Origin: Eudorina sp. 2006-703-Eu-15
Taxonomy: Eukaryota; Chlorophyta; Chlorophyceae; Chlamydomonadales; Volvocaceae
Direction of reading: 5' to 3'
Assembly (NCBI GenBank): GCA_003117195.1
Contig: BDSI01000093.1
Span: 180,001-244,000, forward strand
DNA length: 64,000 nt
Part shown: positions 1-11,069 of the stretch, one piece after another
Layout of the letters: each line of letters opens with the position of its first letter
How positions within the stretch are numbered: position 1 is the first letter of the stretch
The notes under the pieces: generated by a model
What the model saw: the letters and a program-made list of their open reading frames with translations, nothing else
Database searches by the model: none
What the model was told of the DNA's origin: nothing
Made by a program: the position numbers and the translations under genes

Positions 1-130
1 ACAGGCGATACCGGCCTGGGCGCGCTGTGTGGGCTTTTGCCGTGTCCAGGTGTGCGGTGCGGTACTGGGCCGCACGGCGGTAAAGCTCGTGTGGGGGCGT
101 GAGGCAGATGGTTGTGCGGTTGTGCACCGA

Positions 131-170
131 TAGATGGCTGAGCACCGATGGCTGAGCACCGATGGCTGAG
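131..170. repeat. 14-bp tandem repeat, three copies
   Basis: The unit GATGGCTGAGCACC is repeated nearly exactly, with the last copy cut short. Confidence 0.8.
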
Positions 171-493
171 TTGAGCACATCTGCACTTCAGGAGGGTCGG
201 GTCCGGGCTGCGCCCGGGTGCGGTTCCCTGCCGCTGCTCGCCCGGGGGTAGGCGTCTGGCTGTGGCCGTCTGGCCGTCAGGCCGTGGGTGTGGGCGTAGG
301 GGGTGTCTATGTCTACGGGGAGAGGTGTAACCCCGTTATCACAGGCAGGTTCAAGATAATTAATTTATTAAAGTCAAGTATCTCCCCTTCAGGGAAAGCT
401 TTGCACGTTGTTTGTCAGGGGAGAGCGGCGCCCGCTGCTGCGCTCGTATTGCGTGCGGGCCCACTGTCGTCGCAATAGTAGTAGCCTTTCCAT

Positions 494-575
494 GTTACCG
501 TTACAAGGTGGACCCGAGTCCCGACCCGGCGTTCCAACGGGCCCAGATAGCTCCGCTGTGTCATCATTAGTAAAT
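494..575 (+). repeat. Dispersed repeat family D copy
   Basis: It starts with GTTACCGTTACAAGGTGGAC and continues with a motif CAACGGGCCCAGATAGCT that is found again at about 35450. The terminal motif, in either orientation, is also seen near 12217, 41420 and 51907. The class is unknown; the sharp shared end suggests a short transposon or a retroposon end. Confidence 0.6.
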
Positions 576-1003
576 AGTAATGATGCGCGAATGCGGAGGT
601 CGGCGCACCCTCGACGCGTGCCACCCTCCGGGGGGGTGTTTGAGGGGTTCCAAAGGACGACCGGTGATTGTTTCGCGATTGCGCTGTCGTTATAAATCAA
701 ATGGGTTCCAAGGGGCAACCGCTCCTGCAGCTGCACCAGATGCGCGGCCCTCTAGCTGCCCGGCGATTGGCGCCCGAGGCCGGGTGCTGGTGCGGGAGGA
801 AGAAAAGAAGGAAGGAAGGAAGGACGGCCGCGGAAGGAAGACCGCAGGCGCCACGGTACCCCGCCGTCCTCTGGCGCGCTGCGGAGCGTGCCTCGAGGCC
901 TGGCGGCGTGGGGCTGGCGTCGGGTCGGGACTAGGGAGCTCTGCGTGGCTGTGCATTCCTTGCATCAGACCGGAAGAGCGCTTTCACTGCCTCTTCTCCG
1001 ATA

Positions 1004-1030
1004 CCGGACCGGACCGGACCGGACCGGACC
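1004..1030. repeat. CCGGA pentamer microsatellite
   Basis: About five consecutive copies of CCGGA. Confidence 0.85.
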
Positions 1031-3772
1031 GGGCCCAGGGGGGAGCGAGGCGGATGGCCGCTTCCAAGCAAGGTTCGGATACCACCGATACACGCTGACT
1101 CCGGTTTCGTGCAATCCTAGCGCGCAACCCTGGGTCACGGTCAGCCCGCGTTGACACCTGTAACGTTTCGTCACCAATTTCGGGTACTGTAGTTTTAAGC
1201 GAGGGTCTTCCACTGCTGGGCTTCAGAGGTCTGTAAGGCACGGTCACGGGTGTTCACGTGTCGCACTATTGGGGGGACCCGCGAGGAGCCGAGGTGCCGT
1301 GTGAAGGCGCACGTGGGTTTGGTGCGTTGGGCACAGGGTGGTGAACGTCAGGGAGGACGGGGATTGATGGACAGAATGTTTTACGGTAATTACCGATATG
1401 ACTGTGCGAAGTGTACTGCCTGGCTTGACTGCTGCTCGCGCTCGGAGACCTCGCGTGGCCAGTAGACGCGAGGTAGTGGACGGGGAACCGTGGGGAACCA
1501 ATGCCACACGACCGTGCGTGCTTGAACACCTGTCGACTTCGGTCACGTCCTCGGCGGGGATGAGTACAGCGATTTCCTCAGCTTAACGCGGCAGCTGTGC
1601 GATGCCGCGAAGGTGGTGAAAGTGTTTGAGAGCGTCAGCGGCGTCGACAGGAACATCTTCGTGTGAATTATTTACGCGTATGCGTGGTGCGGTAGGGAGT
1701 TTTTAGGCTATGCGAGCGCAAATCATTAGGCGCATGTTGGTTCCCAACGCGATGGTGAAGGCTCCTAATTTGTGCATGATTTAACATTAGGTGTAAGCAG
1801 AAATTTACAGGTCTATATAGCTCCCGTCTCAAGATTTGGCAGCCGTTAGCTGCCTTTTCAAGCCCCACTGACTTATGCAGATATGTTGATTTTGATCAAG
1901 TATGTGTCTGAATGTGTTTGGTAGTTTGCGTTGCATAGTGGTGAAGTTTTCGCGGAGAAAATGGGCAAAAAGTCGCGGACGGTACGGCGGTGACCCTGGC
2001 GCGGCCGCCTGAAATTAGACCCAACCCATGTTATAATGTTAGTAGTCTTTCATTACTTCGCAGCCGCGGCGGAATTTGATTGTTAAGCAGCATCGTTTAT
2101 GCATAAGTGCGCACAGGAAGCACCACCGGTTAACTTGCGCTCATACAGCATTATGCAATGCTCTCGTACACATGCAGCCCTAGGCCACGCTAGCTGCACC
2201 GAGGAGCTTAAATTTCTGACGGTTCCTAAAAATGTCTTCTCACGCTAGGCCAACGAGAATGAGTCGTTGTTTGTATCCATTTCGGTAATGGCACGAAAGC
2301 TGCGCCGTTCCTGCTGTGCGCCGTCGTCATAGAATAAACGCATCCAAACAAGAAGGGTGACGCATGGTCAGACCTCTTCAGAACTGGTCCCCAAAAAAGG
2401 GAAGACCCTGTGCCTTACCGGCCGTTTCATACGAACTCAAAACGCCACGTGCTGCGGTGACATGTCGGACTGAGCTCGATCATCTGCTGGACCTGACAAC
2501 GGTATATCGCGGACGTTAACTTCTGCACTGTGCGGGGCAAACGCTTGTGCGGCCCGCACCGCTCATGCGGGCTCCCGGAAATTGCTTCACAGCTGGTGGG
2601 ATCTTGTCGCAATGTCGCGCGCAGCAGAAGGGTCGTTGCGGGCAGGTGACATCAGTCCTGACCTCTCACACGGCCAGCACACCGGCGACAGCCAAAGAGT
2701 TGGCGGCTGTGCCCCAGCCAGGACCGCTGCCAGCCGTGTCAGCATTGGCAGCCATGCCAGCTCGAACATCTACACGCATCCGATGTCAACCCACCTGCCC
2801 CAACACAAACGCTGGCACCACGCATGCGTACGGATTGATTGCGGCACGTCTCCTGCAGCCACACGCAGTGAACGCAGCCATTGTACGCTGGCCCCGCCCC
2901 CTCACAGTGGAGCACCCATCTTTTCGCAGGCCGAGAAGCAACCCCCATGCGTTCCGTTCGTTCCTGTACGCTTGCTTGGCATACCGGCGTGAGTCTGCAG
3001 CAGGGTTCATTTCCCTTTACTACTGTTGCATGCAACCCTCGGGGGGCTTGGGTCCCCCTTCCCCATTGCAGTCTTGAGCATCGCCAACAATCCCATTCTG
3101 CAGCAGTTTCGTTGTGCAGCTGAGCTTGCATCACCGCCATCGCAGGCTTCGCATCCGACACAGCGGCTCGTGGACCGCTGCCCTTGCAAGAACCACCTTG
3201 CCAGCAGTTTGTTGGGCCTCGTAGTGCCTGTATCCGTTCCTGCCAGCTCCGTTGCTGACATCTCAGCTGCCAGCTTGCACACCTGCACTGTAGGCACCTT
3301 GGTGCTCGGCCCTGCGTGGCCGTTACCATATCCGTTTCCGCAAATGGCCATGCGGCATCTCACGCCTCGGACCGCAACGTGTTGTCTGCTGAGTGGATAC
3401 TGTTCCCAAACCTTTTCCCGTTTGGTGCGGGTGCGCTCAGGTGCATTTGGGGATGCTCCAGTCCTCCTGCTAGAAGCTATGTTCCCAATCCAACTCCACA
3501 AAAATTTCACCAAAAAGCTGCTTCACCTGAAACACCCCGTGTTTGTAAAAGCACGAGATGTTGGTCGTTACAGGTCGTTGGGATAGTACGATGACGAACA
3601 ACATCCGCGGCCGAGTCTCCCGGAGTATCTTTAACCAGGCCAACATAAGCAACATAACTACAACGCGACATTACTGGACGCCATTGTGCGGTAGAACTAA
3701 CGGCAGTCGGCGCAGTCCACGGGGGCACCCAAAACATCTTGACTTTTGCTGTTAGGTCGTTACCTTGTAAAA

Positions 3773-6700
3773 ATGTCGGAGCCTGCCGACACGCTGTCAA
3801 AGCGGGAGTTTTTGGAAATGACGTGTCTCATCTTTAAGGAAATCCTCAACCCTCGGTTGTTGCGTTCTGCTATGGAGGCGGCTGCGAAAAAGCTTGGCAT
3901 TCCGGACGCGCCGTCGATTGTGTCGAAAATACTGGCTTCGGAAAAGGTTGCCGGCACGAAAGTCAAGACCGGTCGCGGGAAAGATGGCGGCGACAAGAAG
4001 GACAAGGAGAAGCGAGGGACGTCCGCTTACAATGTGATGGTGGCATGGGTCTGCGATTTGGCCGCACACTATGGCAAGCACCCGGACATCCTCCGAGTGA
4101 AGAACGAAAACCCTGGCATCAAGATGGGCCCCAGCTTCACCGCGAAGTTTTTCGAGCTGTACCCGGCGAGGAAGGTGCGGACAGGCCATCTGACTGACAG
4201 AGCCCGGCCGTCAACAGGACCTGGTAAAACGTTTGACTGGCCGTCCCCACCGCTGACCGCAGTTACCCACCCACCCCCAATCATGGCCACGAAAACGCCG
4301 CTTCCCCTCAGGAGCCCTTCGCGGAGATCTGCAAGAACTTCCTTCAGCAGCACAACGGCGGCAAGGCCGAGGCGGACGGCGCGGGCGCGGTCTCGACCTT
4401 GGACGCGTTCAAGCGCTACACGCAGGCGCACCCCGAGGCCAACCCCTACACGGTGCTGGGGATCGAGCTCGACCCCAGCCACAAAACGGACCCGGCGCAG
4501 ATGAGGGCTGAGGGTGAGGCCCCGGATCGTACGGGGGACGGCGCGGGCGGGCGCAGCATCCGTGTTCCGAAAAGGGGAGGGTCAGCTCTGCCCCTTACTG
4601 CCGCCGTGCCCCAACCGCCCGACCCGTCGTCGGGATGCGCCTTCAGTGCACTGCAGCAGGTGGTGGTCACGTACTTTGAACTCTTAAAGGTTTGCGGCGG
4701 TTGCCCGAGCGGTTCCGGTTGCGCTCAGTCCTCAAATTCCGCCGGTGTGAAATCCTAGTCCCCGTCCCCGTCGTTATGTCTGCGTGCGTGTGTGCGTGCG
4801 TGTGTTTAAAGAAATTGAGCCGTGAGAAGCGAAGTCCAGCGGAACGGATGACACGGTCGACAGAAACAGAAAATATACATGCGTGTGTATGTATGTGTGT
4901 GTGTGTGTGCGACCCTGGACCGCCGCCCGGCTGCGTTGGTGCGCCCGGGGGAATATGAATTATGTATGGGTCATCGGGGTCCTTCTCCGCGCCGGTGTAC
5001 CTCACCTCATCCCTTCCGCTGTTGGGCTGTTGGCGTCTGCTCATCTGTTGCGGTGCGGCCCTGCGGTGCGGCCCCCGGTCCCCGTAACGGATCATCCCGT
5101 GCGGTGCCGCCGCCCCCTCCGGTCCCCGGTCGGCTTTGCTCTGGCAGCAGCAGCGCGGTTTGAATGTGTCTACCAATGTCCTATACCCTCCCCTCCCCCG
5201 GTCCCCGTAACCTGATCGCAGCTGCGGAGGCGCGCCGTCACGCGGAAGGCACCGCCTGGGGGTCCACCACCCCGGCAGTGAAGCAGCTTGACTTCGGCGG
5301 GACCACGGTGGGTTCGGCGGGGAGAGGGGGCCGGCGGGGGCGGATTAAAACCTACGGGGTCGGCAGCACCTGAGCCCTCCCTCGACGGGATCGTCGCGGA
5401 TGCGAGTCTGTGACCTATGATATGCGTCACCGGCACGCACACGCACACCCCACCGTCGCGGCAAATGTTCGGGCCGGCATCTGCGGACGTTGTAGCCACT
5501 GCAACGCAGTTCGCGCCCAACCCCCCTACCCGCCAACGCTGACCGCGTTACCCGCCGGTGCTGCTGACCCCGCAGGCCAACGGCGGCGCGCCTGGCACCT
5601 CGGCGCCCGGGACAGCGGCAGCGGCGGACGCCCCGGCGGGCGGCGCCAAGTCGACCGAGAAGGGCAAGCGGAAGGCCGAGGTGGAGGCGGCGGCGCCACC
5701 GGCGGCTGCGCCAGCGAACGGAGACGCGGGGGCGGGCACCGCCAAGAAGAAGCACAAAGCTGAGGAGGGAGAGGTGGGTGATGCGCTTGTCCTGGGATTG
5801 TGGTTGGAGCTGGCTCGGTACGCGGATGTAGAGGACGAGGCCTGCTGTGGCTGCGGACCAGTCGCTTGTCGTGTGGGCTCGCCATCAGGGCAGGTCGCCT
5901 GTCGTGAGGGGCTCACCATCAGGGAAGGCGCAGACTGACTGGCATGCTTTGCCGATGCGCGCTGAGGGCAGCTGCTCCCTCGGACCTGTGGACAGGATGA
6001 GTGCGAGACGGACGCACGCAGGGGGGGTCCTCTTCTTCGCTGTCTTTATTGACATAAGGGGGTTCCTCTTCTTCGCTGTCTTTATTGACATAAGGGGGTT
6101 CCTCTTCATGCGGCCCGGGGAATGGCCCTCCGCCGTCCGCTGGGGACGGACGGCGGAGGACGGCGGACATTCCCTCTAGGATACGGGTTGCCTCTGTCTG
6201 GCCGTAGGCTGGACTCCACCGAGTTGTCCCCCTGATGAGGGTCGCCTCCCACCTGAGTCCCATCGGACTTCTGCCCGGGCAGCAGCGCAGCCTCATCATA
6301 TCATTACCGATGTGTGTCACATACCCAGCCGAGACGACGACCTGGCGGTGCCTGAGACGCTGGGAGGCGGGGGGGGGATAGCGTACGTCCCGACGGGGGT
6401 CAGGGGACATCCTGCCCCATGTACCAGCTGGCTCACATCGCGAGGTGGGACCACCCCCCATGCCCCCATGGCAGCAGCCCAGTTTAAATTGTCTACCAAT
6501 TTCCTTTGGGCCCCCTGTCCCATGCCCCCATGTCTACCAATTTCCATGTCTACCCCTCCATGCCCCCCGTGCAGGCCAAGCCTGACAAGGAGAAGAAGCA
6601 GAAGAAGAAGGCCAAGGCGGAGGCCGAGCCGGCGGTGAGTGCGGGTGCGGCCTCAACACGGCCACAGGACACAGCGCGCTGCCGTCATGCAGCCACGCAT

Positions 6701-7730
6701 CCCCGTCCGGTCTGGAGGGTGCCCTAGGTTAAGGGAGTTGTAGGGTTTATAATCCTAGTGACACTGTACCTATACCTCTACTGCGTCGAGCCCGTGGGAT
6801 CTGGAGGATCAGAGGTCCAGAGCAGTGGAGTACGTACGTCCAAGCCAAGCCCGGAGCATTAGGGGGATCAGAGCAGTAGGACATGTCCAAGCCAAGCCCG
6901 GAGGATCAGAGCGGCGCCCGAAGGGTTGGTAACGCATGGATGGAAGTTAAGGCTCGGCATGACGGGGGAGGATCCTCCAGGGAAGGCGCATGTGCGACCG
7001 GAGGTCTTCTGCGGAGGACGGTCACGGGGCAGGCCCCAACGCACAAACGCGACGGCATCGACGAGGGAATCCGCCTCTGAAGGGGGACGCGAAGGCATCG
7101 ACGAGGGAGTCCTCCTCCTCTGTAGGATCCCCCGCGTCGGTGTCTTCTAGGGTTTGTGCGTTGGGTCGACGGTCTGGACGTCCTTTGGTGATCAGCTGGA
7201 CATTAAGAATCGGGGCCCATCGTTGTGGATAGAGATAGAGAGGCAGGGTTTACTGGGGCTGACTTTCTTTGCGCGCACCGGAAACAGGAAGGGCCCGGGA
7301 CACGGGCAGCAACCAGACAACGTGACTCTGTCTTCAGCTGGGCCCCGGAAGGGTGTTGCCATATGATAGGCGGCGCCGCGTGGGTGTCGGGTATCTGGTG
7401 CGCTTCGAGGATATCTTTTTTCTTGACGGCGGGATCTCTGGCCGTTTCGCCGCCCTGGCGCCCTTGCAGGAGGAGAAGCCGGCGGCGGACGCGATGGACG
7501 TGGACGCAGCGCCCAAGACCGCCGATAAGAAGACCGACAAGAAGGAGAAGAAGGAAAAGAAGGAAAAGGCCGAGAAGCAGGAGCAGAAGGAGGCGGGCGA
7601 GAAGCAGGAGCAGAAGGAAAAGGCCGAGAAGAAGGAGCAGAAGGAGAAGGGTGAGCAGAGTGAAAAGAAGGAGAAGAAGAGCGAAAAGAAGGAGAAGAAG
7701 AAGAAAGAAAAGGCGGCGCAGGACGCCTAG
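3773..7730 (+). CDS. Lysine-rich C-terminal-tail protein, probably nuclear (6 exons)
   Basis: The gene model has exons 3773-4174, 4312-4513, 5222-5307, 5576-5773, 6575-6634 and 7470-7730, all with GT-AG junctions and matching phases, giving 402 residues. The start is the ATG in the context AAAATGTCG. Exon 1 encodes a compact basic region (residues 1-134) with a segment SAYNVMVAWVCDLAAHYGKH followed by NPGIKMGPSFTAKFFELYP. The SAYN start and the NPGIK motif recall an HMG-box-like fold, but this is inference only. Exon 2 holds a second ordered stretch (EPFAEICKNFLQQHN). Residues from about 220 onward are alanine and lysine rich, and the last exon is almost entirely K, E and Q in repeats of the type KEKKEK and EKQEQK. 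Such a tail suits a nuclear or nucleolar protein binding nucleic acid or chromatin. Introns carry several dispersed repeats. The family is not recognised; coding status is well supported, function is not. Confidence 0.72.
4775..4845 (+). repeat. Dispersed repeat with GT/GC-rich head, intron copy
   Basis: A GTGCGTG-rich stretch is followed by a segment ending GCGAAGTCCAGC. A related copy with the same order lies at 38551-38605. It sits in intron 2 of the lysine-rich gene. Class unknown. Confidence 0.5.
5139..5200 (+). repeat. Dispersed repeat family E, partial copy
   Basis: It contains GCTCTGGCAGCAG, then TGTCTACCAATGTCCTATAC. Fuller copies are at 14206-14292 and 32700-32806. It lies in intron 2 of the lysine-rich gene, just upstream of the acceptor of exon 3. 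Confidence 0.6.
6028..6108. repeat. 36-bp tandem repeat, 2.3 copies, intronic
   Basis: The unit starts TCCTCTTCTTCGCTGTC and ends in TTGACATAAGGGGGT. The core TTCGCTGTCT..ATTGACATA recurs singly near 30170 in an intron of the KAS I gene, so it is part of a dispersed sequence that has been locally duplicated. Confidence 0.8.
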
Positions 7731-9746
7731 AGGTTGCCGTCGGCTGCAAGGCGGCTGAGCCTGTGCCGTGTGCCCGCTGGGTGCACCCGGCGAGCCCTGC
7801 TCAGCTACTTCTTCTTGAGAGTCGCCGCACGGGGTGGTGACTGCTCCGGGGCAGATTCTGGGGCTCCGGGGGGCATACCGGCCACCGCGACAGCCCTCTT
7901 CAATACTGCGGCAATCGTCTTTGCGCATTGGGATTGGCATTGCCTTGAACAACTCGGTTCACCCGTACGTGCCTTCCAACTTTGATGGGCCTGCACCAAA
8001 GCCTGCACCAAGCCTGAAACCTGAGGGATGACGGGGCCCTGGGGTAACCGCGACCCCTGCTGCGCGTCGGGATGCACCCGGGTATCCTTCGCGGGACGCG
8101 GAGGGACTCCGCGGCCGGGACAGTGGGAGGGGGGGCATCGGGCGGTGCGGGGGAGTGCTGCTGACCGGGTTGAAAGGGGGGTTCAGGCGTGTTGGCACCT
8201 GGGCCACGCCATGTCCATAGGAGGCCCTGTCGCCGTCCATTTTTGATGTGGTTCTTGTCACGGGGACAGGGGGAGGCGGGCAAGAACTCGTAACTGCGTA
8301 TATGTGTTTGTACGTGTGCCGGTAAGGAGGAGCTCGGGAGCTGTTGCTGCAGCCGGGCTAGCTTGTTATCTTGTGTGTGTGTGTGTGTCTTTCCAATCGG
8401 CTGTTGGTCCCCGACGGCCCTGCCGCATGGAGCTTGATGCAAGGACTGGACACAGCCGCACCAGGGCGGAATCGACATGACAAGTACAGCGGTCTGTCTG
8501 TTCCAGGGCCGCCAATGCTGGGTCTCGGAGCGCGTCTACGGGCCTTGATACAATTATATCCATCGGCTGTGATGGTGGTGACATTGACCTGTTGGTTACG
8601 GATGACGCGGCGCGTGCGCCCCCCGGGCCCGGTGGGGGCTGTGGGCTTGACAGCGTGTCGAGCTGGACTGGGCGATGAATGCATACTTTGGTCGTTTGGT
8701 GCCGTGCCGTTGTTTGGCGGCTGTGCGGCGCCGCAAGCCTTGGAAAGCCTCTGTGGACCGCCTGCTGGACTCGACGTCTTGAACTCGCGCAGCAGCTCGG
8801 GCGAAGCTGCCTCGCGCCACGCGGACGCGTCTTATCTGATGATATACTTTGATACAATACAATACGGTGTGCCCACTCCGCGGCGGCCCTCGAACACCCG
8901 AACGCGCGGAGAGATTTGCACTCAGGTATAACGGTGATTGCCCGGGTGCTTTGTTGCACACTCGCAGTCGCGGGAATGCGCTGAGCACCTTTGCTGGCTG
9001 TTGTTTGTTCGTTCAGTGATCAACCGACTGGGGTCAGATGCGTTTCGCAACCCTACAAGTTCGCAGACCCCTGTAGTAGGCAAGAGGTGTGAGAAGGGGG
9101 GACCGGTGGGGTCTCCGGGCTTGCGGTGGGGCCGTCTCGGCTGTGGAGGAGACGTTGGGTGGGGCGGGGGTGTTCTCGGGGTGTGGGCAAATTGGTGGTG
9201 GGAATCGAATAGGGAACCGAGGGAACGCGCAGGAAAGTTGCGTGTGTTGCACGGGGCTGGACTCAGATCACGCGTCGGGGCAGCGGCTCCACATTGAGGG
9301 CGCACGCGGGTGTACCGAGGGGCGATGTGACCGCTGCTGCGGTGCGCTTTGTTTTGTGCCGGAAGGGGGAAATTTGGACACATTGGATGTTACAATGGAC
9401 CCCGCGGAGGTGTCTGTTTTATCAGGATTGCGCTTGAGCAGAGGCGCGACGTTCCCTCCCAGACTGGGCATAGACCCAAACAACGGACTCCAGGTCGCAC
9501 GCAGCGGGCGTGGACCCCTGTCAGGATCGCCCTGGATCACTCGGATATATTGTGCTTAAACTCTCCAGTGGTCACACACCGCCGTCAGCTCCTGTTGCGC
9601 TTCGGGACAAAATTCCACGACCGACAGGTTCAGGTGCTCACCAAGCTTGCCGATTGCGGCTGATTGCGGTGGCCACGCTCCCTCTGCGCGCATGCAGCCG
9701 CGCGGCTGCCGAGGGCGAGGGCAGCCGCTCCCTGAGCGGCCGTTCG

Positions 9747-9774
9747 ACACACACACACACACACACACACACAC
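9747..9774. repeat. (AC)n microsatellite
   Basis: About fourteen AC dinucleotides in an uninterrupted run. Confidence 0.9.
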
Positions 9775-10280
9775 CCCTCTTCGCTTCGCTAACCACTGAC
9801 GGTGCTGCTTCGCTTGGTGCTCCCGTTTCTGCATTCAGGTCAGTATCTTTTCCTTCTGCACGGGCTGGGACGGTTGTGCCGGGCACTTGCCTGCTGTCGG
9901 CATTGCACGCGCTGTTGACGCATACGCCCTTGCTTTTGCTGCACCTTAGGATCAGTAGGTAGCTTAGTAGAGTTTTCATCTGCATTAGCCTACGACGTCA
10001 TAGCCGCTGCTTCTGCTGGCGTCCCGGCGCCCACCGGCGCTCGACAACGATACGGGGCGCTGCAGCATCACGGCCTACACCACCTTGGGACTCCTTATGG
10101 ACGACATATTTCGCCCTGGCATATTGGTAACTCTGGTCTCGGTCTCAGTCGTCGGTTGCATTGCTGGACACGGGTCTGCTTTTTCGCGGCTCAGCTTTTC
10201 TCTTTGATAACACACACCCCTCGTGAATCAGCAGCGTTCTAAAAATGCAGCCTTTCATTTACATTACGGGTCGTGCAATT

Positions 10281-10450
10281 TATACGCATACGGGCAAAGT
10301 CGGGGTGTTAATCGGCCCGTCGCATGTGGATGTATCTTGCCGCCTGGTCGGTGGGGCCTGCTGGGGCTTGCCCTGGTATACACCGTTGATCCCTTATCGG
10401 GGTCCGCTGTGACGTTCATGCAATCCTGTTATGCCTGCCTAAGAAACACA
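10281..10450 (+). repeat. Dispersed repeat family F, split by a LINE-tail insertion
   Basis: The left part TATACGCATACGGGCAAA..CGGCCCGTCGCATGT and the right part TCCTGTTATGCCTGCCTAAG are adjacent in the copy at 23636-23722 but here are separated by about 95 bases of LINE 3'-end sequence. This is a nested insertion, so the LINE tail arrived later. Confidence 0.6.
10339..10420 (+). mobile_element. 5'-truncated copy of the LINE 3' end
   Basis: It matches the 3' UTR at 41300-41384: GGTGGGGCCTGCTGGGGCTT, then TGGTATACACCGTTGATCCC, then GGTCCGCTGT and GTTCAT. The terminal ATTC tail is degenerate here. Confidence 0.7.
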
Positions 10451-10940
10451 CACACTCACACCTCCAGAAGGCGCGCGCGTAATCCCCACTACGCCATTCT
10501 CCAAAGCTTTCTACACACACGAATCCATTCCATTTTTTCGCAAATGCCGCGAGGACTGAGAAACCTGCTATCAACCGCGTTCTCATTCGGCAACATGGCC
10601 CACCCGGCGAACCGTTGGACCGCCCTGGTTGCTTCCACGCTGTATGTACTTGGCGCACTGACCAGTCGGCGCGTGTCGCCACGCCGCGCGTGCGGTACGG
10701 TACGGTACCCCACCGTACGGACATGGCAACGTGACACTGACAAGGCCAGCCCGACGCTCTGCAGACCCACCCACGCGCCCCATGATGTCATCTTTGCATC
10801 CGGGGCAAAGGTACGGTACGGACGTACGGAATTCTGACTTGCTGAACACACGCCCCGGGTTCCACAAGAGTGCAGAGCTGTGACACAGCTCTCGACAGAT
10901 CGCGACGACCCTGATGAGATTGCCGTACCACCGTAGTAGA

Positions 10941-10983
10941 TGATGTTACAGTGGACCCCGCGGGTCGTCGGTGACAGCCGCAG
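10941..10983 (-). repeat. Dispersed repeat family B copy
   Basis: On the plus strand it reads GATGTTACAGTGGACCCCG, then GGTGACAGCCGCAG. Related copies lie near 9389 and 58073, and in the opposite orientation near 38355. The GTTACAGNGGACCCC core resembles the complement of the LINE 3' end, so B may be a divergent LINE subfamily with a different upstream sequence. Confidence 0.5.
10946..10950 (-). promoter_or_regulatory. Possible TGTAA polyadenylation signal
   Basis: TGTAA is the usual poly(A) signal of volvocine algae. This one lies 120 bases after the stop of the fucosyltransferase-like gene on its strand. It falls inside a repeat copy, so it may be coincidental or may have been supplied by the repeat. 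Confidence 0.35.
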
Positions 10984-11069
10984 ATTCCTCACAACACACA
11001 CTGCAGAAACGAAACCGCGCAAGAGCCCGCGCATTGGTGCCAACGGCGCCACATCCGCTACCACGAGTT

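Larger units (their letters stand above)
1..3772. other. Gene-free region before the first gene
   Basis: No convincing gene is seen. Open frames of 130-200 codons overlap on both strands between 2540 and 3590, with no recognisable domain, no splice-consistent continuation and alanine, proline and arginine dominated translations, so they look like GC-driven shadows. The stretch 1640-2400 is clearly more AT-rich than its surroundings, as in other intergenic pockets of this window. Short tandem repeats and one dispersed repeat copy, listed separately, lie in the first 1.1 kb. The 5' UTR and promoter of the gene starting at 3773 must lie at the right-hand end, but no TATA box is evident. Confidence 0.5.
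7731..11069. other. Intergenic region with repeats only
   Basis: The stretch lies between the lysine-rich gene (+) and the end of the fucosyltransferase-like gene (-), so it is a convergent 3'-3' interval. I see no supportable gene: frames up to about 200 codons overlap on both strands and show no domain. It holds GT and AC microsatellites (8372-8389, 9747-9774), a copy of the LINE 3' end nested in another repeat (10281-10450), and two copies of a repeat with the core TTACAGTGGACCCCGCGG (near 9389 and 10941). Confidence 0.5.

Noticed and set aside
2547..3513. Overlapping frames of 130-200 codons on both strands
   Set aside because: Equal-quality frames on both strands with no domain or splice continuation point to base composition, not genes.
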